A DNA stretch of 23,803 bases from an uncultured Lachnospiraceae bacterium (GTDB lineage Bacteria; Bacillota_A; Clostridia; Lachnospirales; Lachnospiraceae): assembly GCA_905207905.1 (NCBI GenBank), contig CAJLNC010000037.1, positions 1 through 23,803 of the forward strand, given 5' to 3'. Positions 7,280 through 13,519 of this stretch are shown one piece after another. Made by a program: the position numbers and the translations under genes. The notes beneath the pieces are model-generated. The model was not told the origin of the DNA and searched no databases. It saw nothing but the letters and a program-made list of their open reading frames with translations. Position 1 is the stretch's first letter. Every line of letters begins with the position of its first letter.

Positions 7280-8965
7280 TCATTCTTCTATCTCAATATC
7301 TATATGGATATTTTCTCTCAAAGTCTCCTCCAAGTCAATGTTTTCCAGTCTGGCATTCTGAATTCCCTCATCTGCCGCCAGGATAAACCGCACCTCTGCT
7401 TTCTTTCCCGTCTTTTCCGCTATGAGCTGCTCCAGCTCTGCCTTTCGCGCCTGGTCATTGAGATACGTCTCTCCCAGGAAATCAGCAAATACCACAAAAA
7501 GCTGACTGCCGCTCTCATCCGCCAGGTTAAACTTCAGCGCCGCTGAGGCCAGCACCGTCTTAAATCTTGGATCAGTCCCTGCGATAATACTGCTCCACAT
7601 GGTTTTGATCTGCTGAAGATCCTGGGGAACTGCTTTTTTATAAGGAAGGTCATCAGAGAATACGGGGGGCGAAGCGGCTGTGCCTTTCCCAGCCAAAGTC
7701 CCATCCTCTGACTGCGCTCCTGTTTCCCTCGGGTTTCCTGAAAAAGCGCTTCCAAAGCGCCCGCCGGATCCATTCACAGCCCCGGAAGCTGCCTGACTTA
7801 CCGCCACCGATCCCTCTGCCAGCTGCTTTTCTATTTTCCGTATCCGCTCTGCTAAGGAAAGCTCGTCTCTTTGCATCTGCGGACGGCACAGCTTAATAAA
7901 CGCCACCTCCAAAAGCACTCTTCGATTGGAAGCGTACCGGATCTGATTGGAAAGCTCCGAAAAAATCCGGATATAACGCATCAGGGTATCTTCCCGGATC
8001 AATCCGGCTTCCTCCTTCAGAAGCGCCAGATTCTCCGCTGACACATCCAGGCTGTCATCCATCTGATCAGATGCCTTTAACAGCATCAAGTTCCGCAGGT
8101 ACCAGGTAAAATCATTCACCAGCTGGGTCAAATCCCGGCCCTGGACGATCAGCTCCTCCAGATGGGAAAAAAGTCCTGCCACGTCCCCCTTTAGTACCTG
8201 ACGCAGCAGCTGGCTGAACACCTCTGCATCCACAGCGCCCAGCACCTCCAGCACTTTTTCATAGGTCAGCTTTTCTCCCAGGTAAAAAGAAATGCACTGA
8301 TCTGCCAGACTCAAAGCGTCACGCATTCCTCCGTCCGCCTTTTTGGCAATGTAGCGGATCGCTTTCTCCTCCGCTTCCACCTGTTCCCGCTCCAGAAGAT
8401 CCTCCAGCCGTTTGGTGATCTCATCCTGGGTAATCCGCTTAAAGTCATATCTCTGACACCGGGACAGTATGGTCACCGGAATTTTGTGCGCTTCTGTGGT
8501 GGCCAGAATAAAGATGACATAAGACGGCGGCTCCTCCAATGTTTTCAGCAACGCATTGAAAGCTCCGATGGAAAGCATATGCACCTCGTCAATAATATAA
8601 ACCTTATATCGCCCCTCTGCCGGAGAGTAGGCCACCTCATCCCGGATTTCCCGGATATTGTCCACCCCGTTGTTGGAAGCTGCGTCAATCTCAATCACAT
8701 TCATGGACGCCCCGGACGCAATAGCTCTGCAGGTTTTGCATTCATTGCAGGGATTTCCATTCACCGGATGTTCGCAGTTCACTGCCTTGGCAAAAATCTT
8801 AGCCACTGTGGTCTTTCCCGTTCCTCTTGTTCCGCAGAACAAATAAGCGTGGCCGATGCGGTCTGCCAGTATCTGATTTTTCAACGTGGTCACAATGTGA
8901 TCCTGCCCCTTCACCTCAGAAAATTCATCAGGGCGAAATTTTCGGTATAGCGCTGTATAACTCAT
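7280..8965 (-). CDS. dnaX: DNA polymerase III subunit gamma/tau
   Basis: The 561-residue clamp-loader subunit starts with the canonical MSYTALYRKFRP. It has Walker A GTRGTGKT (residues 45-52), a zinc module with cysteines 64, 73, 76 and 79, Walker B IIDEVHML, and the SRC motif in ILSRCQRYDF. The ATPase core is followed by the collar domain (to about residue 370), a low-complexity Gly/Ser-rich linker and a C-terminal tau-like region. It loads the sliding clamp and, as tau, joins polymerase and helicase at the fork. The ribosome binding site is weak (AAAGGGA about 10 bases upstream). An A-run occurs in the linker, but it is not in the frame required for an E. coli-like -1 shift. I see no separate gamma product signal. 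Confidence 0.97.
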   Translation of the reverse strand: MSYTALYRKFRPDEFSEVKGQDHIVTTLKNQILADRIGHAYLFCGTRGTGKTTVAKIFAKAVNCEHPVNGNPCNECKTCRAIASGASMNVIEIDAASNNGVDNIREIRDEVAYSPAEGRYKVYIIDEVHMLSIGAFNALLKTLEEPPSYVIFILATTEAHKIPVTILSRCQRYDFKRITQDEITKRLEDLLEREQVEAEEKAIRYIAKKADGGMRDALSLADQCISFYLGEKLTYEKVLEVLGAVDAEVFSQLLRQVLKGDVAGLFSHLEELIVQGRDLTQLVNDFTWYLRNLMLLKASDQMDDSLDVSAENLALLKEEAGLIREDTLMRYIRIFSELSNQIRYASNRRVLLEVAFIKLCRPQMQRDELSLAERIRKIEKQLAEGSVAVSQAASGAVNGSGGRFGSAFSGNPRETGAQSEDGTLAGKGTAASPPVFSDDLPYKKAVPQDLQQIKTMWSSIIAGTDPRFKTVLASAALKFNLADESGSQLFVVFADFLGETYLNDQARKAELEQLIAEKTGKKAEVRFILAADEGIQNARLENIDLEETLRENIHIDIEIEE

Positions 8966-9004
8966 GCTGTTTCATTCCCTTTTGCTTTTTATCCCATACA
9001 ACAT

Positions 9005-9057
9005 AGAGGGGGCTGCCGCAAAACAATTATTTACGGCAGCTCCGCCAAAACCCCTCT
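9005..9057 (-). terminator. Two-tier hairpin between pfkA and dnaX
   Basis: Just after the phosphofructokinase stop, AGAGGGG (9005-9011) pairs with CCCCTCT (9051-9057), and GCTGCCG (9012-9018) pairs with CGGCAGC (9034-9040), leaving a one-sided internal bulge. The inner stem alone can extend to 10 pairs with GG/CC bases. No strong T tract follows on either strand, so termination is plausible but not certain; it could also stabilise the 3' end of the pfkA message. Confidence 0.5.
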
Positions 9058-9068
9058 GTTCTGTTTCT

Positions 9069-10142
9069 TTAATCGCCAAAGCTGATGCCCAAAAGCTTGG
9101 TCTCCTTAATGATCTGATCCTCCGGATCCACCATCTTCAGCTTACCGGCCACATCTCCCAGAGGGATCTTCTTGGTCTTATTATTCACAATGCCAACCAT
9201 GTAGCCGTATTCGTCATTCAGTATCAGCCTGGCCGCAGCCACGCCCAGTCTGGTGGAAAGCACCCGGTCATAGGGACAGGGACTCCCGCCTCGCTGCGTA
9301 TGCCCCGGCACAGTGATACGCACCTCTGTTCCGCTGCATTTTAAGATCTCTTCTGCCAGTTCGTAAGCCACAGAGGGATATTTCTTCTCCTCCTGCTTCT
9401 TCTTCAGCTCCTTCTTGCTGAGCTTGGCATCCTCCGCCGAGATGGCTCCCTCCGCCACTGCAATCACGGTAAAACCTTTCCCGGCTTTGGTCCGCTTATC
9501 AATGGCTTCGATCACTTTATCAATCTTATAGGGTATCTCCGGAAGCAGGATGATGTCTGCGCCTCCTGCTATTCCTGCATACAGCGTCAGCCAGCCCACC
9601 TTATGGCCCATGATCTCCACGATAAATACCCGGTTGTGAGAGGCTGCAGTGGTATGGATGCAGTCAATGGCATCTGTGGCAATGTTCACTGCACTGTAAA
9701 AACCAAAGGTCATATCCGTACCCCAGATATCATTATCAATGGTCTTGGGCAGATGGATAATATTCAGTCCCTCTTCACTGAGAAGATTGGCTGTTTTCTG
9801 CGTCCCATTTCCCCCCAGAATCACCAGGCAGTCCAGTCTCAGCTTGTAATAATTCTGCTTCATAGCCTCCACCTTGTCCAGCCCTTTTTCATCCGGAACC
9901 CGCATCAGCTTAAAGGGCTGTCTGGATGAGCCGAGGATCGTTCCTCCCTTAGTAAGGATACCGGAAAAATCCTTAGAGGTCAAAAGACGGTAATCTCCAT
10001 AGATCAGTCCCTTGTAACCGTTCATAAATCCGTAAACTTCCAGTTCTTCCAGGTTTGTGGAAAGTCCCTTTACCACGCCCCGCATAGTGGCATTCAACGC
10101 CTGACAATCGCCGCCGCTGGTCAATAATCCAACCCGTTTCAT
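9069..10142 (-). CDS. pfkA: 6-phosphofructokinase
   Basis: The enzyme phosphorylates fructose 6-phosphate in glycolysis. Visible motifs, numbered from the chosen start, are LLTSGGDCQALNATMRG at the N-terminus, GGNGT (110-114), PKTIDND (132-138, containing the catalytic Asp), MGHKVGWLTL and PGHTQRGGSP. ATP enzymes of the E. coli type carry GGDGS and PGTIDND; PPi enzymes carry GGDDS and PKTIDND. This protein combines the ATP-type Gly with the PPi-type Lys, so I place it in the mixed or non-allosteric clade and expect ATP use, with some uncertainty. A Lys/Glu-rich insert lies at about 235-257. Start: 10142 follows AAGGATGTGAAGG and matches family N-termini; in-frame ATGs at 10160 and 10166 have no ribosome site. 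It is a single-gene unit with its own promoter. Confidence 0.93.
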   Translation of the reverse strand: MKRVGLLTSGGDCQALNATMRGVVKGLSTNLEELEVYGFMNGYKGLIYGDYRLLTSKDFSGILTKGGTILGSSRQPFKLMRVPDEKGLDKVEAMKQNYYKLRLDCLVILGGNGTQKTANLLSEEGLNIIHLPKTIDNDIWGTDMTFGFYSAVNIATDAIDCIHTTAASHNRVFIVEIMGHKVGWLTLYAGIAGGADIILLPEIPYKIDKVIEAIDKRTKAGKGFTVIAVAEGAISAEDAKLSKKELKKKQEEKKYPSVAYELAEEILKCSGTEVRITVPGHTQRGGSPCPYDRVLSTRLGVAAARLILNDEYGYMVGIVNNKTKKIPLGDVAGKLKMVDPEDQIIKETKLLGISFGD

Positions 10143-10176
10143 AGCCTTCACATCCTTCATTTTCATTTTTGTTCGT

Positions 10177-10258
10177 TAAAATATAACACGTTCCTTCGGA
10201 ACTGGCAGCCCTTTCCTACGGAAAGTTCTGCACGCTGCTTTGCAGCGGTTATATTTTA
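10177..10258 (-). promoter_or_regulatory. Cloverleaf-like leader structure upstream of pfkA
   Basis: An 11-bp AT-rich outer stem (10177-10187 with 10248-10258) encloses three compact hairpins: GTTCC-ttc-GGAAC (10190-10202), CTTTCC-tac-GGAAAG (10211-10225) and CGCTGC-ttt-GCAGCG (10233-10247). Each has a perfect stem and a 3-base loop. The element lies between the candidate promoter and the start codon, so it would be in the pfkA 5' untranslated RNA. The predicted start of transcription falls inside the outer stem, so perhaps only part of that stem forms in RNA. It matches no riboswitch I know; it could also be a small mobile palindromic element. Confidence 0.6.
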
Positions 10259-10259
10259 C

Positions 10260-10288
10260 ATTATACCTTTTTTGGGAGTGGTACACAA
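10260..10288 (-). promoter_or_regulatory. Promoter for pfkA
   Basis: On the minus strand TTGTGT (10283-10288) and a perfect TATAAT (10260-10265) are separated by 17 bases, a good sigma-A arrangement although only the first three -35 bases match. Transcription would begin near 10253, about 110 bases before the pfkA start. Confidence 0.65.
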
Positions 10289-10341
10289 GTGATTTATCTG
10301 AAAATTGAAGTGAATTGCAGGGAAAAGTTCCTGCTTACAGC

Positions 10342-10368
10342 TGCCTCAGACAGCCAGTGTCTGAGGCA
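10342..10368 (-). terminator. Strong hairpin downstream of lrgB
   Basis: TGCCTCAGAC (10342-10351) and GTCTGAGGCA (10359-10368) form a perfect 10-bp stem with a 7-base loop, 49 bases past the lrgB stop. No T tract follows on the minus strand, so it may mark the 3' end of the lrgAB message without being a classical intrinsic terminator. Confidence 0.45.
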
Positions 10369-10416
10369 TAAGAATGTAATCCAGGGACGAAACCGCTCTT
10401 TTTTGAAATAAGATTT

Positions 10417-11109
10417 TCAAAGAAAATTGGCAAACAGCGAGGCGGCTCCCACAGTCAGAAGACCGGAAACCACAATAGCCAGACTGCTGATAGCCCCCAC
10501 CAGATCTCCCATTTCAATGGCTTTTACAGTTCCCAGTGCATGGGAGGCCGTTCCGATAGCCAGCCCCTGAGCCACCGGCTCCTGGATACGGAAAATCTTG
10601 CAAATCAGCTCTGCCATCACGTTTCCTAATATCCCGGTAATGATAATAGAGGCCACTGTAAGGTTCACCAGACCTCCCAGTTCTTCTGATACGCCCATGC
10701 CGATAGCGGTGGTAATGGATTTGGGAAGCAGAGTCACATACTGCTCATGGCTAAACCCAAACAGATAGGCCATAAGAAGGACGCTCACCATGCTGGTAAA
10801 CACTCCGGCCACTGTTCCCGCCGCAATAGCCTTAAAATTTTTCTTCAGATGGCTTAACTCCCTGTACAAGGGAATAGCCAGGCAGACCGTGGCCGGAGTC
10901 AGAAGATAGCTTAAATATTTTGCGCTGCTATTATAAGACTCATACTCCACTCCTGTGAGCAGCAGAAATGACAGCACCAGCAAAATGGAAATCAGCAGCG
11001 GGTTTAGAACGGCCATCTTCCATTTTTTCTTGATCAGCAGTCCTGCCTCATAGGCCAGCAGGCTGATAAACATTCCAAAAAACAAAGACTCCCTTACAAA
11101 TTCATTCAT
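10417..11109 (-). CDS. lrgB: LrgB family protein (antiholin-like / plastidial glycolate transporter family)
   Basis: The 230-residue, very hydrophobic protein has seven or eight predicted membrane segments and the family core KSITTAIGMGVSEELGG, followed by GILGNVMAE and GTASHALGTVKAIEMG. LrgB pairs with LrgA to modulate murein hydrolase activity and autolysis, or to export small organic acids, depending on the species. The open frame extends to 11343, but I start at 11109 (MNEFVRES) because this ATG overlaps the lrgA stop in an ATGA arrangement with GAGGG 7 bases upstream, a normal translational coupling. No LytSR two-component pair is present in the window. Confidence 0.93.
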   Translation of the reverse strand: MNEFVRESLFFGMFISLLAYEAGLLIKKKWKMAVLNPLLISILLVLSFLLLTGVEYESYNSSAKYLSYLLTPATVCLAIPLYRELSHLKKNFKAIAAGTVAGVFTSMVSVLLMAYLFGFSHEQYVTLLPKSITTAIGMGVSEELGGLVNLTVASIIITGILGNVMAELICKIFRIQEPVAQGLAIGTASHALGTVKAIEMGDLVGAISSLAIVVSGLLTVGAASLFANFL

Positions 11110-11468
11110 TTTCCGTCCCTCTTCTTTTCTCTGCGAATTACCCACTGGGTCAGTTTTCCAGTCACAGCCATCACCACTACTGTGGAAACCAGGATAATTA
11201 CTGTAAAGGGAAGCCAAATCTCCCCCAGCTCTTTTCCATTCGTCATCAAACCTACGCCGGCCGGAATGAACATCACCGGCATCACGGCCACCAGAAAATC
11301 CGCCGCCTGCTCTACCTGATCCAGATGCAGCTTCCCGCTGCACAGCGCCGCCAGCATCAGTACCAGTCCATAAATACTGGCCGGCACCGGCAACGGAAGC
11401 AGATAATGAAGCAGCTCGCCCACAAAGGTGACCGCCATAATCAGGCCAAATTGCCTTAGAAATTTCAT
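11106..11468 (-). CDS. lrgA: CidA/LrgA family holin-like protein
   Basis: The 120-residue protein has four hydrophobic helices and the family pattern GELLHYLLPLPVPASIYGLV followed by FIPAGVGLM. It ends in a basic cytoplasmic tail (IRREKKRDGK). LrgA/CidA proteins are holin-like membrane oligomers that control murein hydrolase access or export of small acids together with LrgB. AAGGAAGGG lies 9 bases before the ATG. It is first in the lrgAB operon, overlaps lrgB by 4 bases, and has its own promoter with a palindrome and a structured leader upstream. Confidence 0.93.
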   Translation of the reverse strand: MKFLRQFGLIMAVTFVGELLHYLLPLPVPASIYGLVLMLAALCSGKLHLDQVEQAADFLVAVMPVMFIPAGVGLMTNGKELGEIWLPFTVIILVSTVVVMAVTGKLTQWVIRREKKRDGK

Positions 11469-11502
11469 CTTTTCAGTCCCTTCCTTTCTTACACGGATCC
11501 AG

Positions 11503-11542
11503 CTCCTCCAGCGAAAGTCTGCTTCCAGACTTCTCCTCCAGC
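11503..11542 (-). repeat. lrgA leader: hairpin flanked by direct repeats
   Basis: In the lrgA leader a perfect hairpin (AAGTCTG / CAGACTT, 11515-11532, 4-base loop) is flanked by two identical copies of GCTGGAGGAG on the minus strand (11533-11542 and 11503-11512). Each copy contains a GGAGGAG anti-16S-like core that precedes no real gene start; the second is followed 8 bases later by GTG-TAA, a start directly followed by a stop. The layout suggests ribosome stand-by or protein-binding sites; this is inference. Confidence 0.5.
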
Positions 11543-11578
11543 AGAGGGACGCTTTGACCGCATCTCACATCCGCCGCT

Positions 11579-11590
11579 GTGAAATTTCAC
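11579..11590. promoter_or_regulatory. Perfect 12-bp palindrome, candidate lrgAB operator
   Basis: GTGAAATTTCAC is fully self-complementary and lies 17 bases downstream of the lrgA -10 element, around +10 to +21 of the predicted transcript. This is a typical position for a repressor. No cognate regulator is known from the window. Confidence 0.45.
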
Positions 11591-11606
11591 GGAACTGATC
11601 CCTCTG

Positions 11607-11635
11607 ATTTTAGCACCGCAAAATCATTTTTGCAA
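11607..11635 (-). promoter_or_regulatory. Promoter for lrgAB
   Basis: On the minus strand TTGCAA (11630-11635) and TAAAAT (11607-11612) are 17 bases apart, with an extended -10 TGC immediately before TAAAAT. Four or five of six bases match consensus in each box. Confidence 0.65.
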
Positions 11636-11740
11636 GCTATCCTTTAATAGCAAAAAGTTCAAGACTCAAAAACCCCAAAAAGTTCCCTCTCTTATTGTTT
11701 CGAAAATCAACTTTAAACAAAATTTATTCTTTCTTTCTCA

Positions 11741-11786
11741 TTGACTTTAATATTATTTATGTTATAATCAATAATATTAAAGTCAA
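11741..11786 (+). promoter_or_regulatory. Promoter embedded in a perfect 16-bp inverted repeat (operator)
   Basis: TTGACTTTAATATTAT (11741-11756) is repeated in exact inverse at 11771-11786 with a 14-base spacer. The left arm begins with a -35 box TTGACT (11741-11746). The spacer holds an extended -10, TGT-TATAAT (TATAAT at 11763-11768), giving a 16-base spacing. The right arm covers the expected transcription start. A repressor dimer bound to both arms would block the promoter completely. The DUF2089 helix-turn-helix protein encoded 19 bases further on is the obvious candidate for autorepression. Confidence 0.75.
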
Positions 11787-11804
11787 ACAGAAAGGAGCGT
11801 TGAA

Positions 11805-12101
11805 ATGGAGCTGGATAAAATCCCGCAATGGCTACTTGCTTTAGAGCAGGAAGATGTTACATTCCTGAAAAACTTTGTCTTAAAATCCGGTTCGCTGAAA
11901 GAAATCGCAGCGCTGTATCAAGTGTCCTACCCTACCGTCCGTCTGCGGCTTGACAAACTCATTCAGAAAATCGAATGGAATGACCAGAAGGAAGAAGAAC
12001 CTTTTTCTGCATTTATCAAAGGGCTTGCTATTGATGCCCGAATTGATTTAGAAACTGCAAAAATCATTATTGACAAATACAAACAGGAAAAGGAGAGATG
12101 A
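11805..12101 (+). CDS. DUF2089 family helix-turn-helix protein
   Basis: The 98-residue protein carries the DUF2089 core WLLALEQEDVTFLKNFVLKSGSLKEIAALYQVSYPTVR (given in part), in which the GSLKEIAALYQVSYPTVRLRLDKL part is a helix-turn-helix with recognition residues SYPTVRLRLD. Longer DUF2089 proteins carry an N-terminal zinc ribbon, which is absent here. AAGGAG 7 bases before the ATG supports the start. The gene sits directly behind a promoter inside a perfect inverted repeat and overlaps a small membrane-protein gene, so a repressor or sensor pair is likely. DNA binding is inferred from the fold, not demonstrated. Confidence 0.85.
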   Translation: MELDKIPQWLLALEQEDVTFLKNFVLKSGSLKEIAALYQVSYPTVRLRLDKLIQKIEWNDQKEEEPFSAFIKGLAIDARIDLETAKIIIDKYKQEKER

Positions 12102-12103
12102 CT

Positions 12104-12403
12104 ATGCTGACTACGATTGATCTGATTATCGGATTTTTGATTGCCGGAGTACTTTTCACTGCAGAATATTTCCTTTGCATTAAACTGAAAAACCCTTTAT
12201 GGGGCGGCATTATTCCTATGCTTATTTTGATAGGAACGGTCTGGATTTTTGCCAGCGGCAGAGTACCGCTTACCATCCGGAATATTTTTCTGTTTATAAT
12301 AGCCAATGCTATTTTTTTTGGCGATTGGGGAAATTGCAGAGAAAAATATAAAAAATTACAGCAGGCTGAAATGGACAGAATGAAAGCACGTGATATTCAC
12401 TAA
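12104..12403 (+). CDS. Small membrane protein coupled to the DUF2089 gene
   Basis: The 99-residue protein has three probable membrane helices (about residues 5-24, 32-50 and 58-72) and a charged C-terminal tail of about 25 residues rich in Lys, Glu and Arg. I do not recognise a named family. Two ATGs compete: the one at 12098 overlaps the preceding stop, while the one at 12104 is 8 bases after AAGGAG and is the better choice. Tight linkage to a small cytosolic helix-turn-helix protein resembles many regulator-plus-membrane-protein pairs in Firmicutes, where the membrane partner is the target or a sequestering sensor. That role is an inference. Confidence 0.8.
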   Translation: MLTTIDLIIGFLIAGVLFTAEYFLCIKLKNPLWGGIIPMLILIGTVWIFASGRVPLTIRNIFLFIIANAIFFGDWGNCREKYKKLQQAEMDRMKARDIH

Positions 12404-12556
12404 ACAGCACATCACAAAGGGTGTTTGCAAACAGGTGCAGACACAGCTATCCGCAAGCAGAAAAAAGAATATGCTGCTGACCGCGTTTTATTTAGGTACA
12501 AGGGCAGCTCTTTCTTCTTTACGGAGGAAACATTTTAAATAAAAAGGAGAAACTTT

Positions 12557-13450
12557 ATGAAATTACTTACCTTTCAGACAAAAGAAAAACCCGGCCTGGA
12601 TCGGCTGGGCATCATGACGCCGGATGGACAAAACGTCCTACCCCTGGAACAGTTTGGCCTTTGCTTTACTTCCATGAACGAACTGATCGACACGATCACC
12701 GAAGAACAGATGGAACAGTTAAAAAACGCTGCTCTTTCTCCTGCGAAAGAAGTCCTTCCCTACAGTTCTATCATCAAACGCTCCCCTATCCCGGTTCCGA
12801 AACAGGATATTATCTGCCTGGGAATCAACTATGCGGCCCACGCGGAAGAATCTGCCCGCTATAAAAAGGAGGCCTTTGAACGCAACCGTCAGTATGCCGT
12901 ATACTTTTCCAAACGGGTAAACGAGGCGGTGGCAGACGGATCCCCCATTCCAAGTCACCGGGACCTTCTGGAGCGGCTGGACTATGAGGCAGAGCTGGCA
13001 GTGATCATTGGAAAAGACGCTGAAAAAGTCTCTCAGGAAGCTGCCTTTGATTATGTATTCGGCTATACCATCCTGAACGATATCAGCGCCAGGGAGATTC
13101 AAACCCGTCATAAGCAATGGTACTTTGGAAAGAGTATGGATGGCTTCTGCCCTATGGGACCCTGGATTGTAACAAAAGAAGAATTTCAAAATCCTCCGGT
13201 GCTGTCTATCTCCTCCCGGGTCAACAAAGAACTGCGTCAGAACAGTTCCACTGATCTGCTGCTCTTCTCCATCGCCCAGGTCATTGAAGAGCTGAGCCAT
13301 GGCATGAAACTGAAAGCCGGGACGATTCTCTCCATGGGAACCCCGGCCGGAGTGGGGATGGGCTTTGATCCTCCCAAATTCTTAAAACCCGGTGATGTAG
13401 TTGTGTGCGAAATCCAGGGGATCGGAACCCTGACCAATCCCATCGTGTAG
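12557..13450 (+). CDS. Fumarylacetoacetate hydrolase (FAH) family protein
   Basis: The 297-residue protein has the FAH catalytic core after an N-terminal lid domain of about 75 residues. Characteristic blocks are IICLGINYAAHAEES, DYEAELAVIIGK with the two metal-binding glutamates, NDISAREIQ with the metal-binding aspartate, GKSMDGFCPMGPWIV, and GTPAGVGMGFDPPKFLKPGD. Members are Mg-dependent hydrolases, decarboxylases or isomerases of 2-oxo or beta-diketo acids, and many are annotated as 2-keto-4-pentenoate hydratase-like. The substrate cannot be read from the sequence and no catabolic operon is adjacent. AAGGAG lies 7 bases before the ATG. It is a single gene convergent with the capA-like gene. 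Confidence 0.9.
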   Translation: MKLLTFQTKEKPGLDRLGIMTPDGQNVLPLEQFGLCFTSMNELIDTITEEQMEQLKNAALSPAKEVLPYSSIIKRSPIPVPKQDIICLGINYAAHAEESARYKKEAFERNRQYAVYFSKRVNEAVADGSPIPSHRDLLERLDYEAELAVIIGKDAEKVSQEAAFDYVFGYTILNDISAREIQTRHKQWYFGKSMDGFCPMGPWIVTKEEFQNPPVLSISSRVNKELRQNSSTDLLLFSIAQVIEELSHGMKLKAGTILSMGTPAGVGMGFDPPKFLKPGDVVVCEIQGIGTLTNPIV

Positions 13451-13519
13451 CGATTGGGAAACATTCTTCTCCCTTCACCGGCTGCTCTATTTTGTATTTT
13501 CGTTTTTACCGATCTTCTG

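Noticed and set aside
7625..7660. A-run followed by G in dnaX, possible programmed -1 frameshift for a gamma product
   Set aside because: The codons are TAT AAA AAA GCA, so the heptamer A AAA AAG is not in the zero frame needed for tandem slippage. Six A residues are also short for transcriptional slippage. No Shine-Dalgarno stimulator was evident.
8966..9068. Possible SRP RNA (ffs/scr) upstream of dnaX
   Set aside because: The gap is only about 100 bases, is filled by a two-tier hairpin, and lacks the GGAA/GNAR Alu or S-domain signature.
12390..12542. Small open frames between the membrane-protein gene and the FAH gene
   Set aside because: Two frames stay open for about 45-51 codons, but neither has a ribosome site and the GTG-started one overlaps the preceding gene. 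The translations resemble no family I know. Chance or a decayed remnant is the simpler reading.
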